A stretch of DNA of 64,000 bases from Primula veris (GCA_963682055.1 OY821750.1:30388402-30452401), one strand, 5' to 3'. Counted from the stretch's first letter, positions 47,815 through 59,374 are shown. Notes: generated from the letters alone by a model not told the origin. Numbers and translations: made by a program.

Positions 47815-48260
47815 CTAACAAAAAAAATTCATTAAAAAAAATGATAATAATTGAAACAGAGTTGAGTTGTGTATACGTGTGAGCTAATGAAAATTAGTGT
47901 GGGGTTTCTTGTTTTCCCGGACCCACAACATAACCCATATTTCTATCCTTAAAAAGCTTTACTAAATAATAATAAAAACCATGAATTAAATGAATTTGAC
48001 TAAAACTTATTAAACCCTCTCTAAATCTGTCTTTTTCAATGGGAGCTATTTCTAGGACAATTGTTAAAGATTGTAGATCATTTGCCTTTGTTGATCATCA
48101 TAAGGGGACTAATTCTTTGTCTACAAGGGGATTACACACCCATTTTAGTATGTTTTTTTTTAATTGTTTTTTTTGTGTGTGTGAATTGGGTTACCTTTGG
48201 TTAGGCAATATGTAAAACCCATTTGAGTATTTTTTTTGATTTTTTTGTTTCAACTTTTCA
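47815..48260 (+). repeat. Inverted displaced copy of BASS1 promoter and exon 1
   Basis: Matches the complement of about 10,330-10,800: upstream sequence (GAGCTAATGAAAATTAGTGT, CCCATATTTCTATCCTT), exon 1, the donor GTATGT, and the start of intron 1 with GGGTTACCTTTGGTTAGGCA. Nothing of BASS1 exons 2-12 follows. Confidence 0.92.
48039..48147 (+). pseudogene. Orphan copy of BASS1 exon 1 (transit peptide exon)
   Basis: 109 bases, ATG to the same A|GTATGT donor, with 3 differences from the BASS1 exon. The one amino acid change is Pro16 to Ala ([20 protein letters not shown]). The frame is fully open and the promoter is copied too. It lies 37 kb from the gene in the opposite orientation. Without exons 2-12 it cannot make a BASS protein. 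A fusion transcript with downstream sequence is possible but none is seen. Confidence 0.88.
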
Positions 48261-48402
48261 TAAACCAATTTTTGAAAAGCTCATAAACTTGACGTCTCAA
48301 ACTGGACTTTTAAATGTCTATATCTTTCAAAGCGGTTTGTGACAATTACTTCACCAAACGAAACTTTTGAAAAAGTCACTTTTGGCTGTGGTACCAAACT
48401 CT

Positions 48403-48945
48403 TTCTAATAAACTCAGTTTTTTTTCCCAAAATGCTCTAATTGGTACCGACAAATATCATAATGGGCTACGTCTCTTTAAAATTTTCAATATGGTCTACC
48501 TCTTTTATGTTCGTTAATTAAATTGACGAAATTCATAAAAATTAAATAGTACTTTGTTAATTGAATTAACGAAGTTCATAAAAATTAAATAGTACTCCGT
48601 TAATTGAATTAACGAAGTTAAATAAAAAATTTAGATCTTCGTCAATGCACAGGCAAATGTGGAAATTTTACAGAACTTTGTCAATTATATTAACGAATAG
48701 TATTTTATTTTTTATACTACTTCGTCAATTATATTGACGAAGATCTAAATTTTCAGTTTATATATAACTTCATCAATTTAATTAATGAAGTACTGTTTAA
48801 TTTTTATAAACTTCGTCAATTCAATTAACGAATATAAAAAAGACAGACTATATTGGAAATTTTAAAAAGAGTTGACCCATTCTGGTATTTGTCAGTACCA
48901 AATACCAATTAAACCATTTTGAAAAAAAAAACTCTAATAAACTAT
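48403..48945. mobile_element. Foldback element with nested TTCGTTAATT palindromes
   Basis: The outer arms (TCTAATAAACTCAG.. at 48,403; its partner near 48,945) enclose about eight copies of a ~22-bp palindrome of the form TTCGTTAATTnAATTnACGAA spaced by AAATTAAATAGTACT-like words. Confidence 0.75.
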
Positions 48946-49466
48946 CATAGTTAAATAGGGGTGAACATGCACGGAACCAATCAAAAAACCGAACCCATAC
49001 AATTAGTAATTGGTTGGTCTGGAAATCGAGAAACCGATTTAATCGGTTTGGTTTGCGGTTTTCGTAGTTTCAAAACCAAGCCGACGACATGTAACAAACC
49101 GATTCTTCTTATACATATACTATAAATAATTCAATATTATTATTTAGAATATGATGTTCACTAGCTCTTTTTATATAAAAAAACTTTATACTATTAAAAC
49201 AAAAACAAAAAGCATTATAAATCAAAGTAATAAAAGAACTAGTATCATAGTACATAGTATAAAACTTAATATTATAGTCCAAAGTTATAAGAAGATTTCC
49301 CGTTTAATTTTAGTAGTATTTCGTTACATTTTTTTTAAAATTGAAACGAGTCTAAAATAAAAGTACTAGAAAGTAAGGTTAAAACGGTAAAGTAACAAGA
49401 AATAAGGTTGTGTGTTGAGTTTTGTGTTCCAAAGTACAACAATAGTTTAGTTCGATATAATAATAT
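48946..49466. other. Intergenic with AACCGA-like patch
   Basis: CCGA/CGGTTT words at 48,990-49,095 recall the tract at 12.4 kb. The rest is AT-rich with no gene. Confidence 0.5.
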
Positions 49467-49622
49467 GGGGAGGATATACGAATGTCATGAAAAACACCCA
49501 ACTAGACACTTTTTCGTAAAAACGCTCCAAATCAAGATTTGGTTAATGCAAATCTCCACGGTTTCACGACGGGAACACAAATATGCGTCTTGTTTTTTTT
49601 CCTGAGATGTATAATGACATAT
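49467..49622. mobile_element. MITE M1, left half
   Basis: Runs from a GGGGAGGATATACGAA.. end through CACCCAACTAGACACTTTTT and GGTTTCACGACGGGAACACA to ATAATGACAT, i.e. one arm of family M1. It stops at the centre and is followed by an AT microsatellite (49,630-49,678). Confidence 0.82.
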
Positions 49623-49627
49623 TTAGA

Positions 49628-49678
<51 letters not shown>

Positions 49679-49681
<3 letters not shown>

Positions 49682-50171
49682 TTTTCCTTAATGATGGGGA
49701 TATCAATCTCAAATATCCAATTATTTGTGCCTTTTTAGACCAAGTTATAAGCTCTCATTGATAAGTTTGCTTTCATGATTAATCATTTGACATTATCTAA
49801 AGAAAAAAGTCATCATTTTGTTTCGTATACCTCAATTTAGTCGAAAACCCAATTGTTTCTGCCCTTTTCAGTCTATGTTAAAAAAGTTTTCATCAATAAA
49901 ATAAATTTACTTTTGAGGTTCATCATCTTATAAGATCCGGTCTAACTCTATCCATCATAGTTTCGCTATAATTACCAATATATACATACCATTTCCCTAA
50001 CCAATGTTTTTTGTGCAATGTTCCAATAGATTGAGGTAGATACGTATATTCCCTAAGTTAAAAAAGTTCATCAATAATAATATCATCTTTAACTCTTTTC
50101 ATCATAGTTTCGCTATGATTACCATATTCATCTTAAGACCATATAATTACCAATGTTTCGTGTGGAATGTT
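49679..50171. repeat. Repeat block P, copy 1 (copy 2 at 61.92-62.25 kb)
   Basis: Begins TGGTTTTCCTTAATGATGGG and continues ATATCAATCTCAAATATCCA, TAAGCTCTCATTGATAAG, all in the same order and orientation as 61,920-62,250. It lies between the two halves of a MITE. Confidence 0.88.
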
Positions 50172-50357
50172 GTCGAAATTATGGTAAAATTTAAAAATTC
50201 AAAACATGTCATTATACATCTCGGGAAAAAAAATAAGACGCATATTTGTGTTCCCGTCGTGAAACCGTGGAGATTTGCATTAACCAAATCTTGATTTGGA
50301 GCGTTTTTACGAAAAAGTGTCTAGTTGTGTGTTTTTCATGATGTTCATATAACATTT

Positions 50358-50360
<3 letters not shown>
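50172..50360. mobile_element. MITE M1, right half
   Basis: Starts in the loop of family M1 (TCGAAATTATGGTAAAATTT) and runs out to ATAACATTTCCC, followed by a TA microsatellite (50,361-50,413). Together with the left half at 49.47 kb it makes one element split around block P. Confidence 0.8.
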
Positions 50361-50413
<53 letters not shown>

Positions 50414-50415
<2 letters not shown>

Positions 50416-52182
50416 AAAAGGACGTGGATTTGAGAGGGGGTTGTTTTTCTGGTACATTTTTGCTCCACCCTTTCAAGTTACACATTTAGTCCTTGGAATG
50501 AAAATGGAATAATCGAAAAGTTTAACTTGAAAAGTTATTTAAAATTTGAAAATATATTTTAAAATAAAAAAGATATGAAAATATAATATATATATATATA
50601 TGAGTCTATTTTTTTTGATAATTAATTACTTAGGCTTCGCATATGTCATGGAACCCAGATGGTAAGTGTGTTATATTAGAGTCTCAACCATTTTGCTCTA
50701 ATGAGTTTGTCCGTACATTTGGTGCCCGGATATGGACCTATGGTTATAAATTCGGTGAAAATATAAGTGCATGTAGTATGATATACACTATTAAAACTCA
50801 TAAGTTATAACAACCATAACTTTAATTCTCAATGATGAAAATTAATGCAAGCAACATTCCTACAATATTTAGAAATTACAATCTCTCGCTCATATATACT
50901 AAAATATATAATTTATTGTTGATTTTAATATTTATTTATTAAAAATGAATGATTTATTTGAGAATAGTTTTGAGTAACGTTGTACAAGTTATTTATATCT
51001 ACATGTGTCTTTATTTTGTATAGTAAGTGATTTGGTGTGTAGAGTACGGCTTACACACGAAAGATCAAATCACTGGTTCTAACATAATATATTTTATCGT
51101 TTACAACTTTAAACATCGATATAGTTGTACCACATAGTTTTAGTAGGTCTGTCTTGACTACAGGTAACGGTTGAGTTCCGACTCTTTGTGCTTGTATACT
51201 TAGAGTATATTGAACAGGACAAAGTGACATTATTTTATGATACTGACCATAATAAAATAATTATACCTAAGGAATTATTATGATTACTTATACTTTTAAT
51301 CCCTAAATTATTTTCGATACACATATTTATAATATATATTGATTTGATTTGGAATGAGTGAGATTTGTTGTGGTCAACAAACCCATACGTTAGGCAGTGA
51401 TATTATTTATATGGTGTGTGTCTATAATCGAAGGAATTCACGTCCATTAACAATGATTGATGATATCCTCTCGAGAAGCTTATAAGTTTTGTTTGTGTCA
51501 AATCTTGCAAGTGGATTTTATATCCGACACAACAAATAAGTTAAGTGTAAAGATTGAGTAAATAATATGCCGAGTAAAATAATTATCAACAATATATTTA
51601 CTCGGTGGATATCTGTAATCTTAACGTGAGAAGATATTTAATTATTTAATAATGTGCTCTCAAATATTATTTTGAGAAGAATTAAGAGTGCAATTATATT
51701 CTCTAATGAAAATGAATATAATTTACTAATAGATTATCCTATGATTATAAAAGTATTAATTAGATAATATTATATTAGTTTTTTTAATTAAGACTAGATA
51801 ATATTAATTAATTAAATTATAATCTAATTAGGGTTAAGTCTTATTCTTCTTGTGCACTGTGTCCCTGATGTACCCTATAAATATACCCATATGTTGTGGA
51901 AAAGAAAATAAGTCTCATAAAATATTTTTTTAGAGTTTCTAACAGTTTGAGAGTCTATCTCGCAAAAGAGTAAACGACATTATAAGAATACGGTAGAAGA
52001 TTGTGATCTATAATCCATATATATTATAATCAGGATCATAGGCTAGTTTTCCGCTGCAAAATAAAAATTGTTTTCAACAGCTCCCAACTTTAGTCATTCT
52101 CACGACTTTTGTAACTTTAACTAAAACATAACAAAACTCATCATATAATTCTCTTAACAACGTGAAAATACATTTAGTAAAA
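50414..52182. other. AT-rich region, possible LTR remnant at its right end
   Basis: 50,414-50,460 resumes block P (ATTGAAAAGGACGTGGATTT, as at 62,267). From about 51.8 kb, CCCTATAAATATACCCATAT and ...TTTTCCGCTGCAAAAT (52,049) resemble a Copia LTR end, but no partner LTR, primer site or target duplication was found. No gene supported. Confidence 0.35.
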
Positions 52183-52600
52183 CTGCTTAGTTGTAATTTT
52201 TTGTTTATACTCACAAAACATGCCAGTTCAATGCAAAAGGAGTCAGGCTTCTCCATCGTCTATGCAAGAAGTTGTTGCAGATGCTAGAGGACGGTCGTGG
52301 AGTTGTACGAGAGGGATCGACATGTGGTTGCCGACAGATTGATCCATGACGGATGTGATAGTATGGATGTTGCGGATGTGATAGTGTGGATGTTGAGGAA
52401 GTATCCACACTTGCTTTAGAGTTGGTCCTATCTCCGACAAATATGCAACATCATTTACAGATTTATTCAGAGGATGATCACTTGGACCAGTTTCCTCGCC
52501 TTCCTACACGGGATGTGATAGATTGTTGGGATGTGATAGATCGCCTGGAGGCTCTTCATGGTCCATGTGGGTTTTTCAGGCATGCTTTCATGATTTCTTA
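52183..52600 (+). pseudogene. Kinase-like exon D, damaged second copy
   Basis: Aligns with 29,855-30,263: TTCAATGCAAAAGG lead, RDRHMV and VSTLALELVLSP, then DQFPRLPTRDVID, LEALHGPCGFF. The DMYAFGVI stretch is deleted (about 22 bp), and two short tandem duplications of GGATGTGATAG-type words break the frame. The end is extended beyond the normal stop. Confidence 0.85.
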
Positions 52601-53080
52601 CATTTTCACAAAAAATAAAACGGTGCATGTTTGGAATTTTAGTATGTTTAGAATTTTTGAATGTTTGGAATTTTATTGTATTGCCGGTGTTCTTTAATAT
52701 TTAGCTTCTTTTTTTTTTTACATATTCTAAATCTACACTTACACAACTAAAAACTCAAAATGAAAAGGAGCATTTTTACAATAGAAATTACAACTCCTCC
52801 CATCTTTAGTCCAGGGGCACCCCATTGGTCTTAAGCTAGCTCCTCCGATGTGAACTGATGAGTCGAGATTTAAATTGGATAATAACTTAGCAGCTGAAAA
52901 TTGCTACTGTTTTATACTAACTCTTTTATTATATAGAAAAATGTAGGGTAATATCCATTCTATTACTTGTATATAATTTATTAAAAAGTGTGTCCTATAG
53001 AGTTCCAGTTTGAGCATATCATCGGATAGGCATCGGGGCCTTTTCGTCTATCTACAGAGGACATATTCCAACGGTCACTC
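52601..53080. other. 3' part of exon D copy and AT-rich spacer
   Basis: 52,610-52,700 keeps the TTTGGAATTTTAGTATGTTT words of the first copy's 3' region. 53,010-53,075 may hold a badly decayed exon B (FEHIIG stop ASGPFRLSTEDIF against RGIARGVQPFHLDNL). Confidence 0.4.
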
Positions 53081-53175
53081 GGTACTATGTGACTTTGGTA
53101 CCCTTACATCGACAGATTTACCGATCCAAATTTGCATTCAACCCTATCTAGACAATTTGGCTGTAATAAATTTGC
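53081..53175 (+). pseudogene. Kinase-like exon C fragment
   Basis: Reads VLCDFGTLTSTDLPIQICIQ then PYLD, matching VLIDFGTVTLVDSQVQ...YLDP of exon C at 24.1 kb. DFG is kept, followed by stops. It lies 3' of an exon D copy, so the order of the pieces is scrambled here. Confidence 0.75.
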
Positions 53176-53399
53176 GAATATGATAAAGTAAACAACTATA
53201 TATAAGTTTTGTTTTACCAAAGTAGCAACGTAGCTGAAACAAAGTTACATTTGAATTGATATAGAAGTTTTTTTAAAAGGAATATTAAAGTTGTTTTACA
53301 ACGGTGAGGTGAATGGATCGAAACCAGTTATATTTTTGGATGGTTTTAATAAGTAAATACGTGTGACACTATTTTTGGGTGTTTATGGGTAATGATGTT

Positions 53400-53690
53400 C
53401 ACGTTAATATTTTCATTCATTTAGTTAGCATATACGTCTTGGCGTTACTACTTGTCTACTAAAAGAATGATTTTGAAAGTGGCAATCAAACCTCGAATAG
53501 AGAAATTACTACGTTGAATAACTAATGGTTCCACTTATATTGAAAGTATTGGATGTCATTTCAACTTATAGTTTAGACTATTAAATTTTTGTAATATAGT
53601 ATATTTATAGAAAACCTTTAGATCTATTCTTGTTGAGTTTTTAGAAATTTATAACAATATATCATATTATAAATAAACAAATCAGATAAA
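53400..53690. repeat. Repeat block Q, inverted copy 2
   Basis: The reverse complement matches 42,390-42,640 (GGTTCCACTTATA, TTGTTGAGTTTTTAGAAATT, ATATATCATATTATAAAT). Confidence 0.82.
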
Positions 53691-54160
53691 TGGTGAGATT
53701 TGTTATGATTTAGTATATTACACTACTATGATAACTTATTAATTATTTCTTATAGGTATACTTACATCAAAAATTAATAATTAATGAGACAATTTTTTTT
53801 CCGTTATTATCAAGGGTACAATAATTATTTTATCGGTTCAAGTTTACTTTATAGTTTAGAAAACTGTATTTTCCAACTTTTTAAGTTTACTATACCAAAT
53901 CTGATAAAAAATTTCGAATTAAATCCAAAAGGTAAAAAAAGAAATAAACATAAAACTTAAATTTCAATTAAAATAGTATATATGAAGTAACATTTGATCG
54001 AACGGCAAGATTGAGGTGGTGTGACAAAAATCAAAGTCCACAAGTCGTTGTTTAAAAAATGGGTGATTAACCGAATTGGTCGACAACGAAAGAGTCATTG
54101 TAAAGGACTTGTTGGGGAAGGAGAGCGGAGAGAAATTGCGAATATAAGAAAGGGGTATGA
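53691..54160. other. AT-rich intergenic region
   Basis: No gene or repeat supported. A short GC-richer patch at 54,050-54,170 has no recognised content. Confidence 0.5.
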
Positions 54161-55020
54161 GTCTTATCTTACTATATAAAAAAAAAAGGGGTAATTTCTT
54201 TTTAGTACAAAAAAAAAACTTAATTCATTTTTAGTGCTAGTACAAAAAACTAATTCCATTTTGGTGTAACTTTTCTCTAATTTATTTTGGTAGTATCTCA
54301 TTCACTTTGTAAATATACAAAAAAAATATATGAACACTAAAATAATAAATAAAAAAATATAAATTACATAAAAAATATAAATATAAAAAATCAAAAAATT
54401 ATTTTTAAAATGAAAAAAATTAATAAATAAAAACATTCATTCACTTCAAGATTTAAAAATGAATGAACCAAATAAAATCTCATCCACTTCAAAAAAATAT
54501 TAAAAAAAAGTTATAAAAAATCATTCACTCCAAAATATCAAACAAAAAGTGCATTTACTTGAAGTGAATGCACCAAATAAAAACTCATTCAGTTCAACTT
54601 TTTAAAATGAATTCATAAGAAATAACTTATTCACTTTGATATTTTGAATTGAATGCAAAAAAAATAACTCATGCAATTCAATATTTTGAATTGAAGGGAA
54701 CAAACAAAATCCATTCACTTCAAAAAAAAAACATTAATTTTTTTTTACAAAAACCCATTCATTTCAAAATACAAAACAAAAAGTCCATTCACTTAAAGTG
54801 AATGTAGCAAATAAAAACTTATTCACTTCAGCTTTTTAAAATGAATGAACAAAAAATAACTCATTCAATTCGATATTTTGAATTGAATTGAATGCACCAA
54901 ACAAAATCTTATTTACTTCAAAAAAAAAATCATTTATTTCAATATTGTGGTGCAAACAAATATTCATTCAATTCAAAATAATAAGCAAAAACTTATTCAA
55001 TTAAAGATTTTTAAGTGAAT
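54161..55020. repeat. Degenerate satellite-like array of ATTCACTTCAA units
   Basis: Units of about 55-65 bp built from CTCATTCACTTCAAAAAA, GAATGAACCAAATAAAA and GAATTGAATGCACCAAA recur at least ten times, with the complement TGAAGTGAATG mixed in, so the array can fold on itself. Many TTCATT/AATGAA words; no coding. Confidence 0.78.
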
Positions 55021-55985
55021 GATAGAAATATATATTTTTGTTGCTACAAACTTCTTTAGAAAACTTTTCCCGTTCCCTGCAATACAGCTGCTACCGGATA
55101 TGTATATATATTATAGGATTTTTTCTTTTATTATTTCTCAATCGCTTTTGCATCTGGAGATAAAAATTCCCTTTTTAATTCTCGTATTAATGTTATTGAG
55201 CACAATACAAAACTACTATTGAGTAAAGTAAGTCGACAAACAATATTTTATGGATTTTAGCTCGAAGTTGGGGTTATAATTAAAACAAACTACTCCAAAT
55301 GAGCAATATTTAGATTTTGCGTTACTTGACTCGAGATAATTATGTTTAAGTCACATTTTATAAGATTTTTTTATTGGAGGTCATGAGCCCAATTTTTTTT
55401 AAGTTCTAGTCAAACGGCCCAATAAAAAAGATGTTAAAATATGTTTTTAAACTCTTTTTAAGCTTAAAAAATAACTTATAATATCTTTTTAAAAGATATT
55501 AAAATGTAAAAAAGAATTTGAAAGTTATTTTTAAGCTAAAAATATATATTATAATATCTTTTTAAAAGATAATAAAGTGTAAATAAAACAACTTAAAAGC
55601 TATTTTTTAGTTTTTTTTTTAGTGTTTGTTTGAATTATTAAGTAAAAATAAATAAAGTATAAAACTGTTTTTTGAATTATTACGGTGACATAGAGTTAAA
55701 AAAATTATGAAAATATTGACCTATAAATAAAAATGTTATTAAAAAGTGACCGGAAACGAAGTAGTTGGAAACTAATCCAGATTACACGTTAGAGGCAAGT
55801 TTGTAAGCCGTACTACAGCTTATAATCTCCGGAGAAAAAGCTACATTTTACATTATTTCCTTACTACAACCACAACTACTACTTTACTTACATCAAAAAT
55901 AGCCTAAACAGTCGCTGTAATAGGCCAAAAATACTACATCAAAACAAAAATCAAACCATTTGCATTATACATGGTTTTGACTGTA
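55021..55985. other. AT-rich region with an ~85-bp direct repeat
   Basis: TTTTTAAGCTTAAAAAATAA and ATAATATCTTTTTAAAAGAT with ...AA.GTGTAAA occur twice (55,455-55,515 and 55,530-55,585). A further direct repeat, ACAGTCGCTGTAATAGGCCA at 55,910, recurs as ACAGTCACTGTAATAAGCCA at 57,053. Confidence 0.65.
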
Positions 55986-55989
55986 GTAG

Positions 55990-56940
55990 AGGACGGAAAA
56001 ATAGCTAAAATAATATCCAAACTATTAACTTTTAGCGATTTGTTACTCAACCTAATACTTTTTCTAATTCGGTACCCAAACTATACGTTTCGCTCTAATT
56101 TGATACCCAACATATACGTATTTAGTCCAATTAAGTGACTCAATCTGTCTTCGATTATCGATTTTTAACGTATTCTAAGTCTCATTTACTATTGATTAAC
56201 ATATGTGAAACCTTCAATTGTTTTTCTTTTTATATATATAAGTTGTGGGTAGAACCCCACATTTTATTGAATAATGGTAATAATAAATAAGTTAGCATCA
56301 CAAATTGTGACACTAAATTACAAAGAATGGACTTAACAATGAAAACAGATAAACTTTACAAATAGATGAACTTTATTGTAAATAAACTAAAACTAAGGAC
56401 CAGAGAAACACTGGTCTGTGTTTATTACACAGACCATAAAAACACGTGTAAGAAGATCCCCATTCACTTCTGAGTATGGAACCGTCACCGTGGAGAGAGA
56501 AACTCCCCTTCTTCATCAAACACAAGAGAAAATCAAAATACTTCATTTTCTTATCATCCTCTTATACACCATATTTGCCCATTAAAGCCTTAAATTAGGA
56601 AGACTTTTGATCTCTGACTCGATTATGTTTCTCATTTGTTTAGATAAATCCTCCTTCTTAAAAAATTCCTTGAATTCTTCTTGACTGCCACTATTAGCTA
56701 GATGACCTGCTGCGCTATTAGCCTCCCTTTTTCAATTGTTGTATTAAAAAATTTAAAGTGAAATCACTACTTAATATGTTTGAGTTAATTAGGTTAAAAT
56801 GATCGGATGTGGGTTGAGTTCATTAATTGGAGCGAAAATGTATAAGTTGTGTACCAAATTAGAAAATATGTTATGCTGAGTACCAAATCACTAAAAACTA
56901 ATAGGTCGGATAAAATTTTAGTATTTTTCCCCAGATGAGG
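55990..56940. mobile_element. Foldback element enclosing an RNase H fragment
   Basis: 55,995-56,150 (TTTTAGCGATTTGTTACTCA, TACCCAAACTATACGTTTCG) is complementary to 56,790-56,936 (GAGCGAAAATGTATAAG, CCAAATCACTAAAAACTAAT). Between the arms lies a piece of LINE RNase H (56,570-56,740) and a TGGTCTGTGT/ACACAGACCA hairpin at 56,413-56,437. Confidence 0.65.
56575..56745 (-). pseudogene. RNase H C-terminal fragment (LINE-type)
   Basis: The minus strand reads REANSAAGHLANSGSQEEFK, FFKKEDLSKQMRNIIESEIK then SLPNLRL and a stop, the usual end of plant LINE RNase H (RE.N..A..LA...). It matches the motif at 57,110 of the neighbouring copy, so these are two separate insertions or one broken copy. Confidence 0.75.
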
Positions 56941-57059
56941 ACCAGCCAAACACCTCATCTACTTCTCATTTCAAAATTCCCTCTAAAATAAACTTCCCTA
57001 GATTTATTTTTAACTTCTTATAACAGGAAGCCCTTGTTTATCAAAACTCGCCAGAACAG

Positions 57060-59190
57060 TCACTGTAATAAGCCAAAAATCACTTTTTTACGTTTGTAGC
57101 TCCAATTTTTGCTAAAAAGTCAGCGACTTTATTGCTCTCTCTATACACATGTTTCATTTAAATTCCAATCCGCTCCGTCAATTCATTTATATCCTCCCAA
57201 TCATTCAATCTTTTAATATGCACACTTCTTTTCTTATCCCATCGGTCTACAATTACCAAAAAATCAAATTAAATCTCCAACAAATTTGTAATCCAAATAG
57301 CAATGCTTTAACTTCAGCTTCAATTATATCAGTCTCCCAAAAAGAAATTATAACAACAGATAATATCTCCATATTCATCTCTTATAACTCCTCCATAACC
57401 AGTTTTACCGCCCTTAACTGATTCATCTACATTCAACTTTAGCCTACCTTTAGGTGGAGCCATCCATCCACGTAATAGGTTCAGGCCGTTTCTTCCTTAC
57501 TTCCATTAATACGAGAATCCAAAATTTTCTTAGACGCTTCATTGCAGCTAGCTTTTGGCTTTACTATCATATTCAGATTAGCTATCCACACCATAACTTT
57601 AGCAATTACTCTATCAGCTGACATTTCTACACCTTCATGTTTGTAAGCCATATTATTCAACCAAATTTCCCACAGAAGGAAAAAAAGGCACCAAATTTGT
57701 TATATTTTTACATTGGTCCATACCCTTAAAATTCATCATCCAGTTTATAACAATATCTCTCCATCTTCTTCCTTCCATATAATTTACGCCAAAAATGTCA
57801 CTAAAGTACTTCCATACTTTGTTTCCCACTTCCCCTTCCTCCAAAAGGTGATTTACGGGGCGTTTGAAAATAAAGTGCTTCTGTAAAGGTGCATTTTGTA
57901 GAAGTGCTGCTGTAACTTATAAAAAAGCACTTGATAGAAAAAATTGTGTTTGGCGAAAAAGTATTTTTATTTTTCATAAGTTTTTTGTAGTGTTTGGTAT
58001 AGAAGTCAAAAGTGACTTATTAAAAGCTTTATAAAATGTATAATGTTAAAAACATAACACGGAGTATCTTATAATAAAACAAAAAGAAATAATACAATCT
58101 CGGATTTGGACTAATTAATTAGTGGTATAATGAACATAAGTAACACAATTTGGTCGAATACAACCATAGTCTGGCTATGTACTTAAAGGTAATAAGATGA
58201 ATTTTTTGTTCACACAAAAAAATTACATTCCACTAATTAATAATAATCTTGTTGCAATCGTTATAAATCTAATTTAAAAAAACGCACGTATGTGTGAGTT
58301 TAAAAAAACTAGTTTAATCGACTAGATGCAATTTTTTCTCTTTTCAAAAATCTGAACCAATAATACATTTTTTTTAAACATCACTATTTTGTATAAATAA
58401 TCTCTCAAAAAAGTTGTTTCATGGAAATAACATCCTGTTGGAAAATACCATAATTTTGAAAAAAACGTATTTGAAAAAAGTTACTTTATAAATTAAAATA
58501 GTCATTATAAGATGAAGATATAAATTATTTGAAAAGTCTATTTATTTTCTCCAAACAAAATCTATTTTTTTCTTAAAAATAATTTCTTTTCTAATATTTT
58601 TTTAATATTTAGAAAAGCCCTTTTTTTATGAAAATAATTGCTTTTGAATATGTTATTTTTTAAAATAAATAAGTTATGTAGAAGAAGAATAAAAAAGTTG
58701 CTGACTCGCTTTTTTAAAAAGCCATTTTTTTAGAATTCATATTTTTTATAGCAATTTCTTTTTAAACAAAATATGTATTTTTTAAATAACAAAATTAATT
58801 TTGCATTATTTTTATTTTAACTTCTCGAGAAGTGATTAGAAGCACTTCCTACAAGCACCATGTTCTAATTTCTCACAATTGACTTCTAAATCACTTATAT
58901 TTCTAGAGAAATCAAAAAAAACTTATTCACCAAACACTGAAAACTTCTTCATAAGTAATTTTAGATCAGGAAACACTTCTGACAATTCCGCCAAACACCT
59001 CCTTATACTATCACAAGTGTGCTTATAACACCAAGAACATTTTGTTGCCATAGCTATTCCAAACCTTGTAATATCTTTTTTCAAGCTTTACTGCATTATA
59101 CAAAATCTTCCAGAAAAACACTGAGATTTTGACAGGTAGTATGTTATTCCACATATTCCTAAGCCAAATTCCATTGAATATTTTTCTCTG
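57060..59190 (-). pseudogene. LINE reverse transcriptase tail (zf-RVT and RNase H), split by a transposon
   Basis: From 59190 leftward on the minus strand: LPVKISVFFWKILYNAVKLE, then (shifted) GIAMATKCSWCYKHTCDSI, a zf-RVT block. It resumes after the inserted element at 57852 with HLLEEGEVGNKVWKYFSDIF and GRRWRDIVINWMMNFKGMDQ. Then comes a linker, then the RNase H start (APPKGRLKLNVDESVKGGKT; GYGGVIRDEYGDII) and VYRESNKVADFLAKIGATN at about 57,110. Stops and frameshifts abound. This is the 3' end of a plant L1-type element or an RNase H domain gene derived from one. Confidence 0.85.
57856..59002. mobile_element. PIF/Harbinger-like element, 1,147 bp, inside the LINE
   Basis: The ends CGGGGCGTTTG and (complement) GGAGGTGTTTG are flanked by TTA on both sides (57853-57855, 59003-59005). 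Removing it with one TTA restores the zf-RVT frame across the join, which proves the borders. The subterminal regions are imperfectly inverted (GAAGTGCT, CACTT words). No transposase is encoded. Confidence 0.9.
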
Positions 59191-59374
59191 TTTTTTTTTT
59201 TTTTTATTTTGTAACCTAAACTATAGTTATTATGTAATTTTTTAACCTAAATTACGTGTTTCTCTTTTTAAGTATTCAAAATAAATGTTTCCCTCTAAAT
59301 CAGTACCTTCCGTTAATTTTTTGATGAAAAATTGTGTTTTACCAAATTACCTTCATTTAAATTCATTTATTACA

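Noticed and set aside
50212..50457. Open frame with a long YIYI repeat
   Set aside because: TA microsatellite plus a MITE arm.
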